Below are positions 22,684 to 31,694 of a DNA stretch of 60,266 bases, in pieces. The first letter of the stretch is position 1. Every line of letters starts with the position of its first letter. The stretch is taken from positions 1 through 60,266 of the forward strand of contig PFVX01000006.1 of the NCBI GenBank assembly GCA_002790835.1, in the 5' to 3' direction. Below the pieces are notes generated by a model, which made no database searches, was not told where the DNA came from, and saw only the letters and a program-made list of their open reading frames with translations. Both the position numbers and the translations under genes were made by a program. Origin of the DNA: a bacterium CG_4_9_14_3_um_filter_65_15 (GTDB lineage Bacteria > Krumholzibacteriota > Krumholzibacteriia > LZORAL124-64-63).

Positions 22684-25217
22684 GAAACCTCAAGCACAGG
22701 GGCGCCGCACGGATTCCGTGGCGCAGGAGGGCGACCCGCTGGGCGATGGGCCTGGCATTGGTCGCGCTGCTGACGCCGTGGACTTCCGCGACGGCCGCCG
22801 TGACGAAGGTGGACCTCAACAGCGCCTCCCTCGAGGAAGTCCTGGCTCTGCCCATCCAGGCAGACCTGGCCCAGCGCATCGTGGACCACCGCACCTACCT
22901 GCGTTTCTTCGACAACGTGTACGACCTGATGGAGATCCAGGGCATGACGCCGGAGATTCTGGCCCGGCTCAAGCCCCTGGTCGAGACCATCCCGCCGCCG
23001 GCCGTGGACGCCAGCGTGGCGCGGCTTTCGGCCGGTTACCGCCAGGTCCAGAGGTATCTCGGGCAGGAGGGCTCCAGCGAAGGCCTTTCGGACGAGTACC
23101 TGGACAAGATGCGCAATCCGGAAAACCTCAACGATATGGATCTGTTCGACCTCATGTCGTTCCAGAACGTCTCGCCGGTTGACGCGACCAACATCCTGAA
23201 GGCGCGCGATCGGCTGGGCCGCTTCGAGAGCCAGCGCCAGCTGCGCAGCGCCGATGGTCTGCGGTACTTCGCCTACCGCAACCTGCGGGACTTCGTGGTC
23301 TACAGCCCCGAGGAAATGGTCGACGCTTCCAGTCGCGGGGTCTCCGGTTACGCCCAGACGCGTTACTGGGAAACCCCCTTCGCCGCCGGCAGCGACGACG
23401 AATTGGGCAGCTTCGCCAGCGGCGCCCCGCGGGGGCGCTACACCGTCGACCAGAAGAACCTGTACGCCCCCGGATGGCTGAACAAGATCCGCTTCCAGGC
23501 CACCGGCGGCGTCGTCGGCGGCGTGATCACCGACCGTGAATTCGGGGAAACCGACTGGAACGAAACGGCCAAGGGGTACGTGGGCCTCACGGATCGCCGA
23601 TTCGGCAATTTTCGACTCAAGAGCCTGTACGTGGGCGACTTCCGGGTAGCCTACGGCCTCGGCCTGATCATGGACAACACCGACTACATCCACTTCCGCA
23701 AGACCGGCTACGGTTTCAACAAGCGGTTGCTGGGAGTCCACGGCGACCTGAGCCGCAGCTACGAATACACCATGCGCGGCGTGGCCGCCGAAGGGGCCTA
23801 CGGGCCCCTGAACGCCTCCGTTTTCGTCTCCAGTGACAAGAAGGACGGCATCCTCAACCCGGACGGCACCATCAACCGTTACGTGACCATGCGGCCGCGG
23901 CCTGAACCGGAGCTCCTCGAGGGCCGGACCGTGGACGGCATCGCTACGGGGTTGCGTCGCGACGCCTTCGACGAGGATATCGTGGGCGGCAATGTCAAGC
24001 TCATGCTCGCCCCCGGCACCTTCGTGGGGGTCACCAGCTACACGGCAAAGTACGATAAGGGGTGGCGAGCCGACGAGGATGTGCTCGTGGCGTCGACGGA
24101 CCTGCTCGAGGCCCGGGACAACGAGATCTGGAACGGCTACACCAGCGTCTACGAAGACACCTCCGGAAACGTCCATACCGCCAAATGGCGGCGGGTCGTT
24201 GGAGCCGAGGGACAGGCGGTGTTCGGCAATGTCGCGATCCAGGGCGAGTGCGCCTTCCTGCAGGATCCCAACTCACATTGGTATTCGTTCCAGGGGCCGA
24301 GCGCCTACGTCGTGAATTCCTTTGCCCAGTGGGACAACCTGCACCTGCTGGGCATCTGGCGGGACTACGATGTCGGGTTCGACAATCCGTACGGTCGCGC
24401 TTTCAGCAACGACAGTCGCTACGAGATGACCCTGCTGGATTCCCCGTACCGGTTGAACGACGACCTGTACACCTGGCTGGAGACCGACACGCCCCAGCCC
24501 AAAGCCGAGAAGGGACTCTACCTCGAGACTCGCTATCGGATCAGCCGCGCGCTGACACTCAGCGGGCTGTCGTTCGACAAGTGGACCCGCAAGGCCGACG
24601 GGGCGGATCTGATGCGCTACACCGTGAAGGCCGAATACCAGCCCATCTTCAACATTCGCTTTCGTGTGCGGCACCGTTACAGCAGCCGCAGCGAGAACAA
24701 TCCCGAGGATGTGCGGACCTACCGCAACTGGGAGACACGCTGGCAGCTCATCACCATGTTGAGCAATTACAACCGGTTGCAGTTCATGTACATGACCAGC
24801 AACGTGATGTTCCCGCCGCGGCCCCGTCTGGGTGGTACCGCCGATTCCGGCGCGGGCGACCCTTCGGTGGGCACGGCCGGCATGCCGGCCTACGCCTTCG
24901 AGGCGCGCTACGAGCACAACATCACCCCGGGATTTATGGTGTCGTTCGCCTCTTCGGTGTACGACGGGTTCCTGTGGAATTTCGAGGGTAACGAGTTCGT
25001 GCTGCTCGACGGCAAGGGCTTCCGCAACTGGTTCAAGATTCAGAGCCGCATTTCCCAGCGCATGCTCTTCCAGCTGAAAGTCACGCGGGACCATAACCTG
25101 CCCAAGACCTTCGTGGATGTGCGCTACTTCGGCGACCCGAGCGGGAACGAGCCGGACGCCGACTACGTCCCCAAGGATGACACCATCGTCCGTCTGCAGA
25201 TGGACTACACCTTCTGA
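22680..25217 (+). CDS. Helix-hairpin-helix (ComEA-like) outer membrane barrel protein
   Basis: An 845-residue exported protein. GTG 22680 overlaps the preceding stop (GTGA). After a signal peptide (to about residue 40), a ComEA-like helix-hairpin-helix unit starts with KVDLNSASLEEVLALP and ends near residue 103; a second HhH-like unit covers about 140-205 (NLNDMDLFDLMSFQNVSP, DRLGRFESQRQLRSADGL). The remaining 600 residues are Tyr/Arg-rich alternating strands ending in an aromatic residue (QMDYTF), typical of an outer membrane barrel. HhH units bind DNA non-specifically in ComEA. The architecture suggests a surface or periplasmic DNA-binding domain attached to a large barrel; uptake is inferred. 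Confidence 0.75.
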   Translation: MRNLKHRGAARIPWRRRATRWAMGLALVALLTPWTSATAAVTKVDLNSASLEEVLALPIQADLAQRIVDHRTYLRFFDNVYDLMEIQGMTPEILARLKPLVETIPPPAVDASVARLSAGYRQVQRYLGQEGSSEGLSDEYLDKMRNPENLNDMDLFDLMSFQNVSPVDATNILKARDRLGRFESQRQLRSADGLRYFAYRNLRDFVVYSPEEMVDASSRGVSGYAQTRYWETPFAAGSDDELGSFASGAPRGRYTVDQKNLYAPGWLNKIRFQATGGVVGGVITDREFGETDWNETAKGYVGLTDRRFGNFRLKSLYVGDFRVAYGLGLIMDNTDYIHFRKTGYGFNKRLLGVHGDLSRSYEYTMRGVAAEGAYGPLNASVFVSSDKKDGILNPDGTINRYVTMRPRPEPELLEGRTVDGIATGLRRDAFDEDIVGGNVKLMLAPGTFVGVTSYTAKYDKGWRADEDVLVASTDLLEARDNEIWNGYTSVYEDTSGNVHTAKWRRVVGAEGQAVFGNVAIQGECAFLQDPNSHWYSFQGPSAYVVNSFAQWDNLHLLGIWRDYDVGFDNPYGRAFSNDSRYEMTLLDSPYRLNDDLYTWLETDTPQPKAEKGLYLETRYRISRALTLSGLSFDKWTRKADGADLMRYTVKAEYQPIFNIRFRVRHRYSSRSENNPEDVRTYRNWETRWQLITMLSNYNRLQFMYMTSNVMFPPRPRLGGTADSGAGDPSVGTAGMPAYAFEARYEHNITPGFMVSFASSVYDGFLWNFEGNEFVLLDGKGFRNWFKIQSRISQRMLFQLKVTRDHNLPKTFVDVRYFGDPSGNEPDADYVPKDDTIVRLQMDYTF

Positions 25218-25238
25218 TAGATCGAGGAGACTGGAGAC

Positions 25239-26606
25239 ATGAACACGAATCGACTTCATAACGAAGGTGCCCTGCAGGCCGGTCGTCCCGCGGTGCGCAG
25301 AATGCTGCCGGGCGTAGCGGCGATGTTGGCCGTGGTAATGGTTGCGGGCGCCGGATTCGCCGGGCCGCAGCTTACGTCCGCCTACGGGGATCAGCTGGGC
25401 TGGATCAGTGCGGAGATCAACGCCATGGGTGGATCGGGAACGGCCCTGTATCGGGGTGGTTACAGCACGGTCTTCAACCCGGCTTTGCTCTCGCGGGCCT
25501 CGGGCTACCGCCTGGACGGAGGGCTCGCCCTGGACCAGGAACACGAGGACCGCTTCCAACCGCTGTTCGACTCCTTCGACAGCTACGTGACGGATGCGGC
25601 CATCGCGAGCAATCGCCATCACTATTTCGACACCGGGTTCGCTCTGGCGGGCCGGCCGGGTGGGGAAGACTCACCCTTCGGCGTGGGGCTGTCACTGACC
25701 GAGCGTTATCCCTTCAATTACACCTTCACCGAGGAATTGCGGAATCCCAGTCCGTACCCCCCCGGAACCGGTGAGCCTGCCCGTGACGCCATCATTGCCG
25801 AGCGCACTCGCGAGGTCTCCGGGGCCTTGCGCGACCTGTCGGTGGGTGTGGGCTTCGAGGTCAACGACCGGGTTTCGGTCGGCGCCGCCGCCCACTACGG
25901 TTTCGGCACCCGCACGGAGGTCATGCGTTCCCGGGACTTCGTCATTCCCCAGGACAGCTACAACCACAAGAGCGCCTTCGACATGAACGGGGTGAATTTC
26001 ACCCTCGGCGCCCACGGCGTCATCAACGAGCGGATCGAAGTCGGTGTGGCCTGGGAGAGCAAGTTGTCGGCAGATGGTGATTGGACGCAGACCGACTACG
26101 AGGCGGCGACCGATACGACCATCGAGACCATGTCCGACGCCTACTACAAGTACCCGCAAACCTTCCGCGCGGGCCTGGCTCTCCGGCCCCGTACGGACCC
26201 CCGCACGGTTTTCACCATGGAGATGGAGTACAAGACCTGGAGCGACATGGAGGATTGGCGGGTGCCGGGAGACGACAATCCCCAGCTCCTGGAGGACACC
26301 ACGGACGTGCGCATCGGCGTTCAGCACGAGTTCTACAACGGCATGGCGGCCCGCTTCGGGTTCCGTCATATTGAGAGCTACGCGGATCGGGATGCCTCGA
26401 CCAGCGTGTTCTCCGCCGGCGTGGGGGCTCCTTTGGGCGGCGGCATGTTCTCCGCCTCGGTGGAGTTGGCCAAGCTCACGACCATCCAGGCGCACCAGTT
26501 CGACTACCCGACCGACTATTTTGGAGACAGCTTCGTCGTCGATCCCATGGCCCGGGTTGAAGATACCCGGTTCCGGATCGGCGCCGGTTACAAGGTGGAG
26601 TTCTAG
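25239..26606 (+). CDS. FadL/OmpP1-like outer membrane beta-barrel protein
   Basis: A 455-residue outer membrane protein with an extended, Arg-containing signal peptide (to about residue 43). The mature start, INAMGGSGTALYRGGYSTVFNPALLSR, matches the beginning of FadL/OmpP1 and related PorV-like proteins, with strands such as RDLSVGVGFEVNDRVSVGA and the final RFRIGAGYKVEF. FadL-type barrels pass hydrophobic or aromatic solutes. AGGAG precedes ATG 25239, and the stop overlaps the GTG of the 5'-nucleotidase gene by one base (TAGTG), so both belong to one operon. Substrate unknown. Confidence 0.7.
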   Translation: MNTNRLHNEGALQAGRPAVRRMLPGVAAMLAVVMVAGAGFAGPQLTSAYGDQLGWISAEINAMGGSGTALYRGGYSTVFNPALLSRASGYRLDGGLALDQEHEDRFQPLFDSFDSYVTDAAIASNRHHYFDTGFALAGRPGGEDSPFGVGLSLTERYPFNYTFTEELRNPSPYPPGTGEPARDAIIAERTREVSGALRDLSVGVGFEVNDRVSVGAAAHYGFGTRTEVMRSRDFVIPQDSYNHKSAFDMNGVNFTLGAHGVINERIEVGVAWESKLSADGDWTQTDYEAATDTTIETMSDAYYKYPQTFRAGLALRPRTDPRTVFTMEMEYKTWSDMEDWRVPGDDNPQLLEDTTDVRIGVQHEFYNGMAARFGFRHIESYADRDASTSVFSAGVGAPLGGGMFSASVELAKLTTIQAHQFDYPTDYFGDSFVVDPMARVEDTRFRIGAGYKVEF

Positions 26607-28327
26607 TGATACGCAGCAAATTATCCCTGCTGGCCCTGGGTGTCCTGCTGGTCGTGGCGCTGGCCGCCGCCCTGCCTGTCGGCGCCGGGAATGCCGACGA
26701 CGGCATCCTCCGCCTGCACCTGATCTGGACCAACGACATGCACGGCCACATCGTTCCCGAGCCCGCCCGGTTCATGAACCCCGACTTTCCGCCTCCCCTG
26801 GGCGGCGGCTATTCGGCGGCCCGCTACATCGCCGGCGTGCGCGAGCAGGCCGCAAAGGACGGCGACGAGGTCCTGCTGATGGACGTGGGAGACATCTTCC
26901 AGGGCACTCCGGTCGGCAACAAGACCGAGGGCGCGGCCGTGGTCAAGTACTACAACGCCATGGGCTATCGTTTCCTGGTGCCGGGCAACCACGATTTCGA
27001 CAAGGGCCGCACCAACACCGAGCGGCTGGCCCGCATGTCGGATTTTCCCTGGTTGAGCGCCAACATTCTGGAAAAGGACACCGGCAAGATCCCCGACTGG
27101 CTCATTCCCACCCTGATGCTGGAGTATCAGGGGATCAAGATCGGCGTGGTGGGCATCACGACCCCCAGCACCGCGGTCATGTCCTTTCCGGAAAACATCG
27201 AGGGGCTGGAATTCAAACCCATGCCCCCGGTGATCGAGGAATACCGGGACAAGCTCAAGGCCGATGGGGCCGATCTGATCCTGCTGGCCATCCACGAAGG
27301 CCTGCCCTATGACCCGGAGGAGGGTTGGAAGCGCATCGCCGGGAGCACCGAAACCGAAACCACCCAGGAGCAGACCGGGACCTTCGGCAGCAACTACTCC
27401 TACGGCGGCATGAACCTCATGGAGCTGGTCAACAGTGTGCCCGGCATCGATGTCGCCGTGGGCGGCCACACGCACCGCGGCTACTATGAGCCGTGGATCG
27501 ACCCGGTGAATCACACCATGTGCTTCGAGACCTTCGGCAATGGCTCGAGCCTCGGTCACGTGATCCTGAAGATCGACCGCAAAACCGGGTCCCTGATCGG
27601 ATACGAGAACGCCGACAGTCGCGGCACCCTGATCACCCTCTTCGAGGACGAGATCTGGCCCGATGCGGAAACCGAGAAGATTCTCAAACCCTACCGCGAC
27701 GAGGCGGAAGCCGAGATGAACGCCGTCGTGGGAGTCACCAGGGTGAGCCTCGGTCGCGGCGGTCCGGGGGCCAACCTGGTGGGCAACCTGGTCACCGACG
27801 CCATGCGGGAGTACTTCAACGCCGACTTCAGCTTCCAGAACATGGGTGGCCTGCGGGCCGACATCCCCTCGGGCAACATGTCCGCCCGGGACATCTTCAG
27901 CGTCCTGCCTTTCGGCAACGAGCTGGTCAGCGTGGAAATGGACGGGCGCATGTTGCGCCGCATCCTGGAACGCAAGGTCGCCGGCAACAGCGGTGGTATC
28001 TGTGTTTCGGGAGTCCAGTGGGCCTACGATTCCGGGCGTCCGGACTACGATCGCGGGGTCGAGCTGCTTGTCGGCGGCAAGCCATGGGATCCGGACCGCA
28101 TCTACAAGGTCGTTTGCACCAACTTCCTCATGGAGGGTAACAGCGGCCTCGATTTCCTGACCGGGATTCCCGCCAGTCAGGTCACGCCGACGGGGATCAC
28201 CACCCAGGAAGCCGTGGAGCATTACATCAAGCTGAACACGCCGGTTCGGCCCCGGGTGGACGACCGCTGGGTCGAGAAACCGGGCCAGCCCCAGGCTGAG
28301 TACATGAAACAGCATTATCTTCCGTGA
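26606..28327 (+). CDS. 5'-nucleotidase/UshA-family metallophosphoesterase, exported
   Basis: A 573-residue enzyme with signal peptide (MIRSKLSLLALGVLLVVALA, cleavage near 30). The N-terminal calcineurin-like domain has TNDMHGH (D44, H46), MDVGDIFQG (D93-D96), GNHDFD (N128-D130) and GGHTHRG. The C-terminal 5'-nucleotidase substrate domain has NMGGLRADIPSG and FGNELVSVEM. UshA-type enzymes remove the 5' phosphate of nucleotides, or hydrolyse UDP-sugars, in the periplasm or at the surface. GTG 26606 shares a base with the stop of the FadL-like gene. Last gene of the export cluster, followed by a strong terminator. Confidence 0.9.
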   Translation: MIRSKLSLLALGVLLVVALAAALPVGAGNADDGILRLHLIWTNDMHGHIVPEPARFMNPDFPPPLGGGYSAARYIAGVREQAAKDGDEVLLMDVGDIFQGTPVGNKTEGAAVVKYYNAMGYRFLVPGNHDFDKGRTNTERLARMSDFPWLSANILEKDTGKIPDWLIPTLMLEYQGIKIGVVGITTPSTAVMSFPENIEGLEFKPMPPVIEEYRDKLKADGADLILLAIHEGLPYDPEEGWKRIAGSTETETTQEQTGTFGSNYSYGGMNLMELVNSVPGIDVAVGGHTHRGYYEPWIDPVNHTMCFETFGNGSSLGHVILKIDRKTGSLIGYENADSRGTLITLFEDEIWPDAETEKILKPYRDEAEAEMNAVVGVTRVSLGRGGPGANLVGNLVTDAMREYFNADFSFQNMGGLRADIPSGNMSARDIFSVLPFGNELVSVEMDGRMLRRILERKVAGNSGGICVSGVQWAYDSGRPDYDRGVELLVGGKPWDPDRIYKVVCTNFLMEGNSGLDFLTGIPASQVTPTGITTQEAVEHYIKLNTPVRPRVDDRWVEKPGQPQAEYMKQHYLP

Positions 28328-28345
28328 TGGTGAGGTTGTTTGCAA

Positions 28346-28356
28346 TTTGATACAAT
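28346..28356 (+). promoter_or_regulatory. Extended -10 promoter candidate before the terminator
   Basis: TTTGATACAAT contains TGATACAAT, an extended -10 (TGnTACAAT; five of six matches). No good -35 lies at 16-18 bases. A transcript starting here would pass through the hairpin at 28385-28435 before the AAA gene. Confidence 0.3.
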
Positions 28357-28384
28357 AGGACGAGTTATACGTTTTTTCCCTTAA

Positions 28385-28435
28385 GCCCGCCCCGCCGAGA
28401 CCGATCATGTGTTTCAGGGGCGGGCAACTTTTTTT
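28385..28435 (+). terminator. Rho-independent terminator between the nucleotidase and AAA genes
   Basis: Perfect 9-bp stem GCCCGCCCC (28385-28393) and GGGGCGGGC (28417-28425), 23-base loop, then AACTTTTTTT. It ends about 17 bases before ATG 28453. Confidence 0.85.
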
Positions 28436-28452
28436 CGCCTCCTTGGACAAGG

Positions 28453-29748
28453 ATGTCCTGGCAATGCGTCGCAGGGGCGCGCAACGACAAGGTGGTCGAT
28501 CTCGTGAAGACTCTGCGAAAAGAAATCCGCAACGAGCAACTCACGCGCTTCTCCACCCACATGAACAAGATCGTCGTCGGCCAACCCCAGGCCATCGACC
28601 GCCTCTCCGACAGCTTCAGCCGCTTGATCGCCGGGGTCCACGATCCCGAGCGGCCTCTGCTGACCATGATGTTCATGGGGCCGACCGGTGTCGGCAAGAC
28701 CGAAACCGTGCGCGCCTTGTCCGAGACCATCTTCGGCAACAAGCGCGCCTATACGCGAGTCAACTGCCAGGAATATTCCGCCCACTACAACATCTCCAAG
28801 TTGCTGGGGTCGCCTCCCGGATACGTGGGCGGCGAGATTCGGCCGCTGCTGGCCCAGGAAAACCTGGACCGCCACCACAAGCGGGCCCTGGAGTGTCAGA
28901 CCGGCCTTGTCAGCGAGGCGGGCAGCAAGTTGAACCGGCTGTTCCCCCCCGAGTCCGAGCGATACCTGAACATCGTGCTGTTCGATGAGATCGAAAAGGC
29001 GCATCCCAAGCTGTGGAATCTTCTGCTGGGCATCCTCGAGGACGGCACCGTCGTGCTGGGCAACAACGAGGAGGTGGACTTCCGCCAGTCCATCATCATC
29101 CTGACCACCAACGTGGGCAGCGACGCCATGGGCGCCCACTTGGGCCAGACGAACATCGGCTTCTCCGCGGGCACCGACAGCGCGCTGATGAACAAGAATA
29201 TCGAGGAGTCCGCGCTGCGTGCGGCCAAGAAAGTCTTCCCCTTCGAGTTCCTCAACCGCTTCGACGACATCATCACCTACCACACCCTGGAAGAGGATCA
29301 TCTCTACGGCATCCTGGACATCCTGATCGGCCAGGTCCATCAGCGGTCGCTGATGTGCGCGGAGCCGTTCCTCCTGGAGATCTCCGATCAGGCCAAGGCC
29401 CGTCTGGTCGAAGCCGGTCGCGATCTGCAATACGGGGCCCGGCCCCTGAAGCGCGTGGTGGAGAAGGAGATCGTCACTCCCATTTCCCGCTACATCTGCT
29501 CGGATCAGATCCGCAAGGGCGACCTGATCACGGTCGATGTTGATGGGGTCGATGGTGGACTGGTCTTCCGCAAGGAGACCGGGGTGACGAGCTGGGAGGA
29601 ACTGGAGAGTCTGGGACCCTTCCCGCAGAACCAGTGGTCGAAGAACGACCTGGGCGTCAAGGACGACGGCGGGGAGAAGAAGGAACTCGTTGAGGAGATA
29701 ACCCAGGTCGTGGCCACAGCCGGTTGCATGACCGGGGCCGAAGACTGA
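28453..29748 (+). CDS. Single-ring Clp/HSP100-type AAA+ ATPase
   Basis: A 431-residue protein consisting of one AAA+ module like the second (D2) ring of ClpA/ClpB: Walker A GPTGVGKT at 76-83, a pore loop GSPPGYVGG, Walker B NIVLFDEIEKAHP, sensor-1 IIILTTNVGSD, and the C-terminal small domain (LQYGARPLKRVVEKEI). There is no N domain, no first ring, no middle domain and no IGF/IGL loop that I can see for ClpP docking. An acidic tail of about 40 residues ends the protein. The start could also be GTG 28504 because ATG 28453 lies only 17 bases after a terminator. Probably a chaperone or remodelling ATPase; partner unknown. Confidence 0.85.
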   Translation: MSWQCVAGARNDKVVDLVKTLRKEIRNEQLTRFSTHMNKIVVGQPQAIDRLSDSFSRLIAGVHDPERPLLTMMFMGPTGVGKTETVRALSETIFGNKRAYTRVNCQEYSAHYNISKLLGSPPGYVGGEIRPLLAQENLDRHHKRALECQTGLVSEAGSKLNRLFPPESERYLNIVLFDEIEKAHPKLWNLLLGILEDGTVVLGNNEEVDFRQSIIILTTNVGSDAMGAHLGQTNIGFSAGTDSALMNKNIEESALRAAKKVFPFEFLNRFDDIITYHTLEEDHLYGILDILIGQVHQRSLMCAEPFLLEISDQAKARLVEAGRDLQYGARPLKRVVEKEIVTPISRYICSDQIRKGDLITVDVDGVDGGLVFRKETGVTSWEELESLGPFPQNQWSKNDLGVKDDGGEKKELVEEITQVVATAGCMTGAED

Positions 29749-29769
29749 CAAGCCCGCAGGACCGGGGTC

Positions 29770-30108
29770 CTACGGCCAGTAGAGGATCCGACCACAGCTT
29801 TCGCAGTACTGCAGGCGGCCGGCGTTGGTCTTGCTCACGAACGAAGCCGGGATCAGGGCGAAGCAACCGGTGCACGAATTCCCGATCACGGGAACCACGG
29901 CCCGGCCGAACTTCCCGGTCAGGCGACGAAATAATCCCATCACCTGGGGATCGATCTTCCCCTCCAGCTCTTCGCGCGCGTTCTTGAGGTCATCGAGGCC
30001 GGCGGTCTTGAAGCCCATGTCTTCGAGCTCGGAGCCTTTTTCCTCGATCTCCCGGATCATTCCCATCATGTCCTGCAGGGCGACCAACTGTTGCAGTTGC
30101 GGATGCAT
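29770..30108 (-). CDS. C4-type zinc ribbon protein with N-terminal coiled coil
   Basis: A 112-residue protein. Residues about 1-55 are a charged helical coiled-coil segment (LQDMMGMIREIEEKGSELED), and the C-terminus is a zinc ribbon with C79/C82 (CTGC) and C102/C105 (CESCGRILY). This is the layout of the zf-RING_7/C4-type ribbon family, here with a shortened coiled coil. Members are often annotated as putative nucleic-acid binding, without proof. It follows the PTS EIIA gene on the same strand with a two-base gap, so the two are one operon. Confidence 0.8.
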   Translation of the reverse strand: MHPQLQQLVALQDMMGMIREIEEKGSELEDMGFKTAGLDDLKNAREELEGKIDPQVMGLFRRLTGKFGRAVVPVIGNSCTGCFALIPASFVSKTNAGRLQYCESCGRILYWP

Positions 30109-30110
30109 GA

Positions 30111-30572
30111 CTATTCCCCCTTGAGGGCCGCACAGAAGGCCTCGTAGTTGTCGGCAGCCATGAGCTTGTCGCGAAGGTCGGTGTCCTGGACCGAGTCGAT
30201 GAGCGTGGCCAGCGACTTGATGTACTGGTGTCCCATGTCCTGGGGCGGGGCGATCAGCACGAAGAACAGATGGGTGGGCCCGCCGTCCTCGGAATCGAAA
30301 TCCACTCCCTTGGTGGAGCGGGCCATCAGGATGGAAAGCTGCTGAACCGCCAGGGTTCGACCGTGCGGGAAGGCGATGCCGGGTCCCACCGCGGTACTGC
30401 CCAGGGATTCCCGGCTCTGCAGCATCTGCAGGATGGTGTCGGGGTTCTGGATGTTCATGCCGGAGGAAAGTCCGCTTACCAGTTCCTGGATGGCTGATTC
30501 TTTGTCGGTGGCTTGCAGGTCGGGAAGGAAGAGTTCGGATGAGGTATGTTTGAGAACATCGGCAATGTCCAT
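30111..30572 (-). CDS. PTS EIIA domain protein (PtsN-like)
   Basis: A 153-residue EIIA of the fructose/nitrogen class with phospho-acceptor H70 in VGPGIAFPHGRT, preceded by MLQSRESLGSTAV and followed by FFVLIAPPQ, matching PtsN and mannitol EIIA. The ATG at 30572 gives the family-like start MDIADVLKH; the frame is open a further 63 bases upstream. There is no EIIB/EIIC gene nearby, so a regulatory PtsN-type role is likely. It is followed by a C4 zinc ribbon gene with a two-base gap and is divergent from rsgA. Confidence 0.85.
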   Translation of the reverse strand: MDIADVLKHTSSELFLPDLQATDKESAIQELVSGLSSGMNIQNPDTILQMLQSRESLGSTAVGPGIAFPHGRTLAVQQLSILMARSTKGVDFDSEDGGPTHLFFVLIAPPQDMGHQYIKSLATLIDSVQDTDLRDKLMAADNYEAFCAALKGE

Positions 30573-30659
30573 AGGAACTGCACCGCCTTGAGCTAGCGTG
30601 GTAAATGTGCTAGGACTACCGGCAAAGCTAATCAAAGATCAGGATCCAGACAAGCCGCA

Positions 30660-31694
30660 ATGGCGGGTTTCCGGATCCTGGTGGTACCGGCAGTCGAAGG
30701 GGACGAGACAATCGACACCACCGAAAACGCCATTCATCCGCCGAATGCCACGGGTGTGGTCATGCGCACGGGCGGCGAGCGCAGTATCGTCGCCCATGGC
30801 GGGCGCGTGTGGAGCTGCCAGTTGCGCGGCAAGCTCAAACAGGGCAAGCGCCGCGAGCAGACCGTCACGGTGGCCGGTGACCGGGTGGTCCTGGGCGCCT
30901 TGCAACCGGAGCACGAGCCGCCCGAGGCGGTGATCGAAGAAGTCCTCCCGCGCCGCAACCGCATTTCCCGGATGGGCACCCGGCGCAGCGGGGGGAATAT
31001 CGAGCAGGTCCTGGTGGCCAACCTGGATCAGGTGGTGGTGGTGCAGTCCCTGACCGAGCCCGACCCCCAGAAGGGTTTCGTGGATCGGTTGCTGGTGGCG
31101 GCCGAACGCTTCGAGGTCGCCGGTCACCTTGTGTTGAACAAGGTGGACCTGGTGACCGAGTCGGCGCTCCAGCAGGACTGGGACTACTTTGCCGGTCTGG
31201 GCTACACGGTCCTGCGCACATCCGCCACGTCGGGCCAGGGTGTGGCTGAGCTCGCCGAACTCCTGCGCGGTCGCACCTCCATCCTGATGGGCGCCTCGGG
31301 GGTGGGCAAGAGCACCCTGCTGAACACCATCGACCCGGACCTGGCCCTGCAGGTCTCCACGGTGGCCTCGCGGACGGGATTGGGCCGCCACACCACCACC
31401 AGCACCGAGCTGTTCCCCCTGCCGCAAGGGGGGTTCATCGCCGATTCCCCCGGTCTGCGCGGCTTCGAGCCCTGGGATGTTGATCCCGAAGAGGTGCGCG
31501 ATTACTTTCCGGATTTCACGGACGGTGCGCAGGAGTGCCGGTTCCGGACCTGTCTGCACGATCAGGAACCGCAGTGCGGAGTGAAGAAGCTGGTGGGGGC
31601 GGGAAAGATACCGGACTGGCGTTACGCGGCCTATCTTGCCCTGGTGCGGGATCTCAAGGATCGACGGCGCAGCCTCAGGAAAGGCGGCTGGTAG
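30660..31694 (+). CDS. rsgA: Ribosome small-subunit GTPase RsgA
   Basis: A circularly permuted GTPase of 344 residues that checks late 30S maturation. An N-terminal OB-like domain (RVWSCQLRGKLKQGKR) is followed by the permuted G motifs: G4 LNKVDLV, then G1 GASGVGKSTL and G3 DSPGLRGF, with the RHTTT switch I. The C-terminal zinc-binding domain has Cys and His ligands in ECRFRTCLHDQEPQCGVK. I keep ATG 30660, because the next in-frame ATG (30762) would cut into the OB strand GVVMRTGG. The first 30 residues resemble nothing and may be untranslated. It overlaps a small convergent gene by 20 bases. Confidence 0.93.
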   Translation: MAGFRILVVPAVEGDETIDTTENAIHPPNATGVVMRTGGERSIVAHGGRVWSCQLRGKLKQGKRREQTVTVAGDRVVLGALQPEHEPPEAVIEEVLPRRNRISRMGTRRSGGNIEQVLVANLDQVVVVQSLTEPDPQKGFVDRLLVAAERFEVAGHLVLNKVDLVTESALQQDWDYFAGLGYTVLRTSATSGQGVAELAELLRGRTSILMGASGVGKSTLLNTIDPDLALQVSTVASRTGLGRHTTTSTELFPLPQGGFIADSPGLRGFEPWDVDPEEVRDYFPDFTDGAQECRFRTCLHDQEPQCGVKKLVGAGKIPDWRYAAYLALVRDLKDRRRSLRKGGW

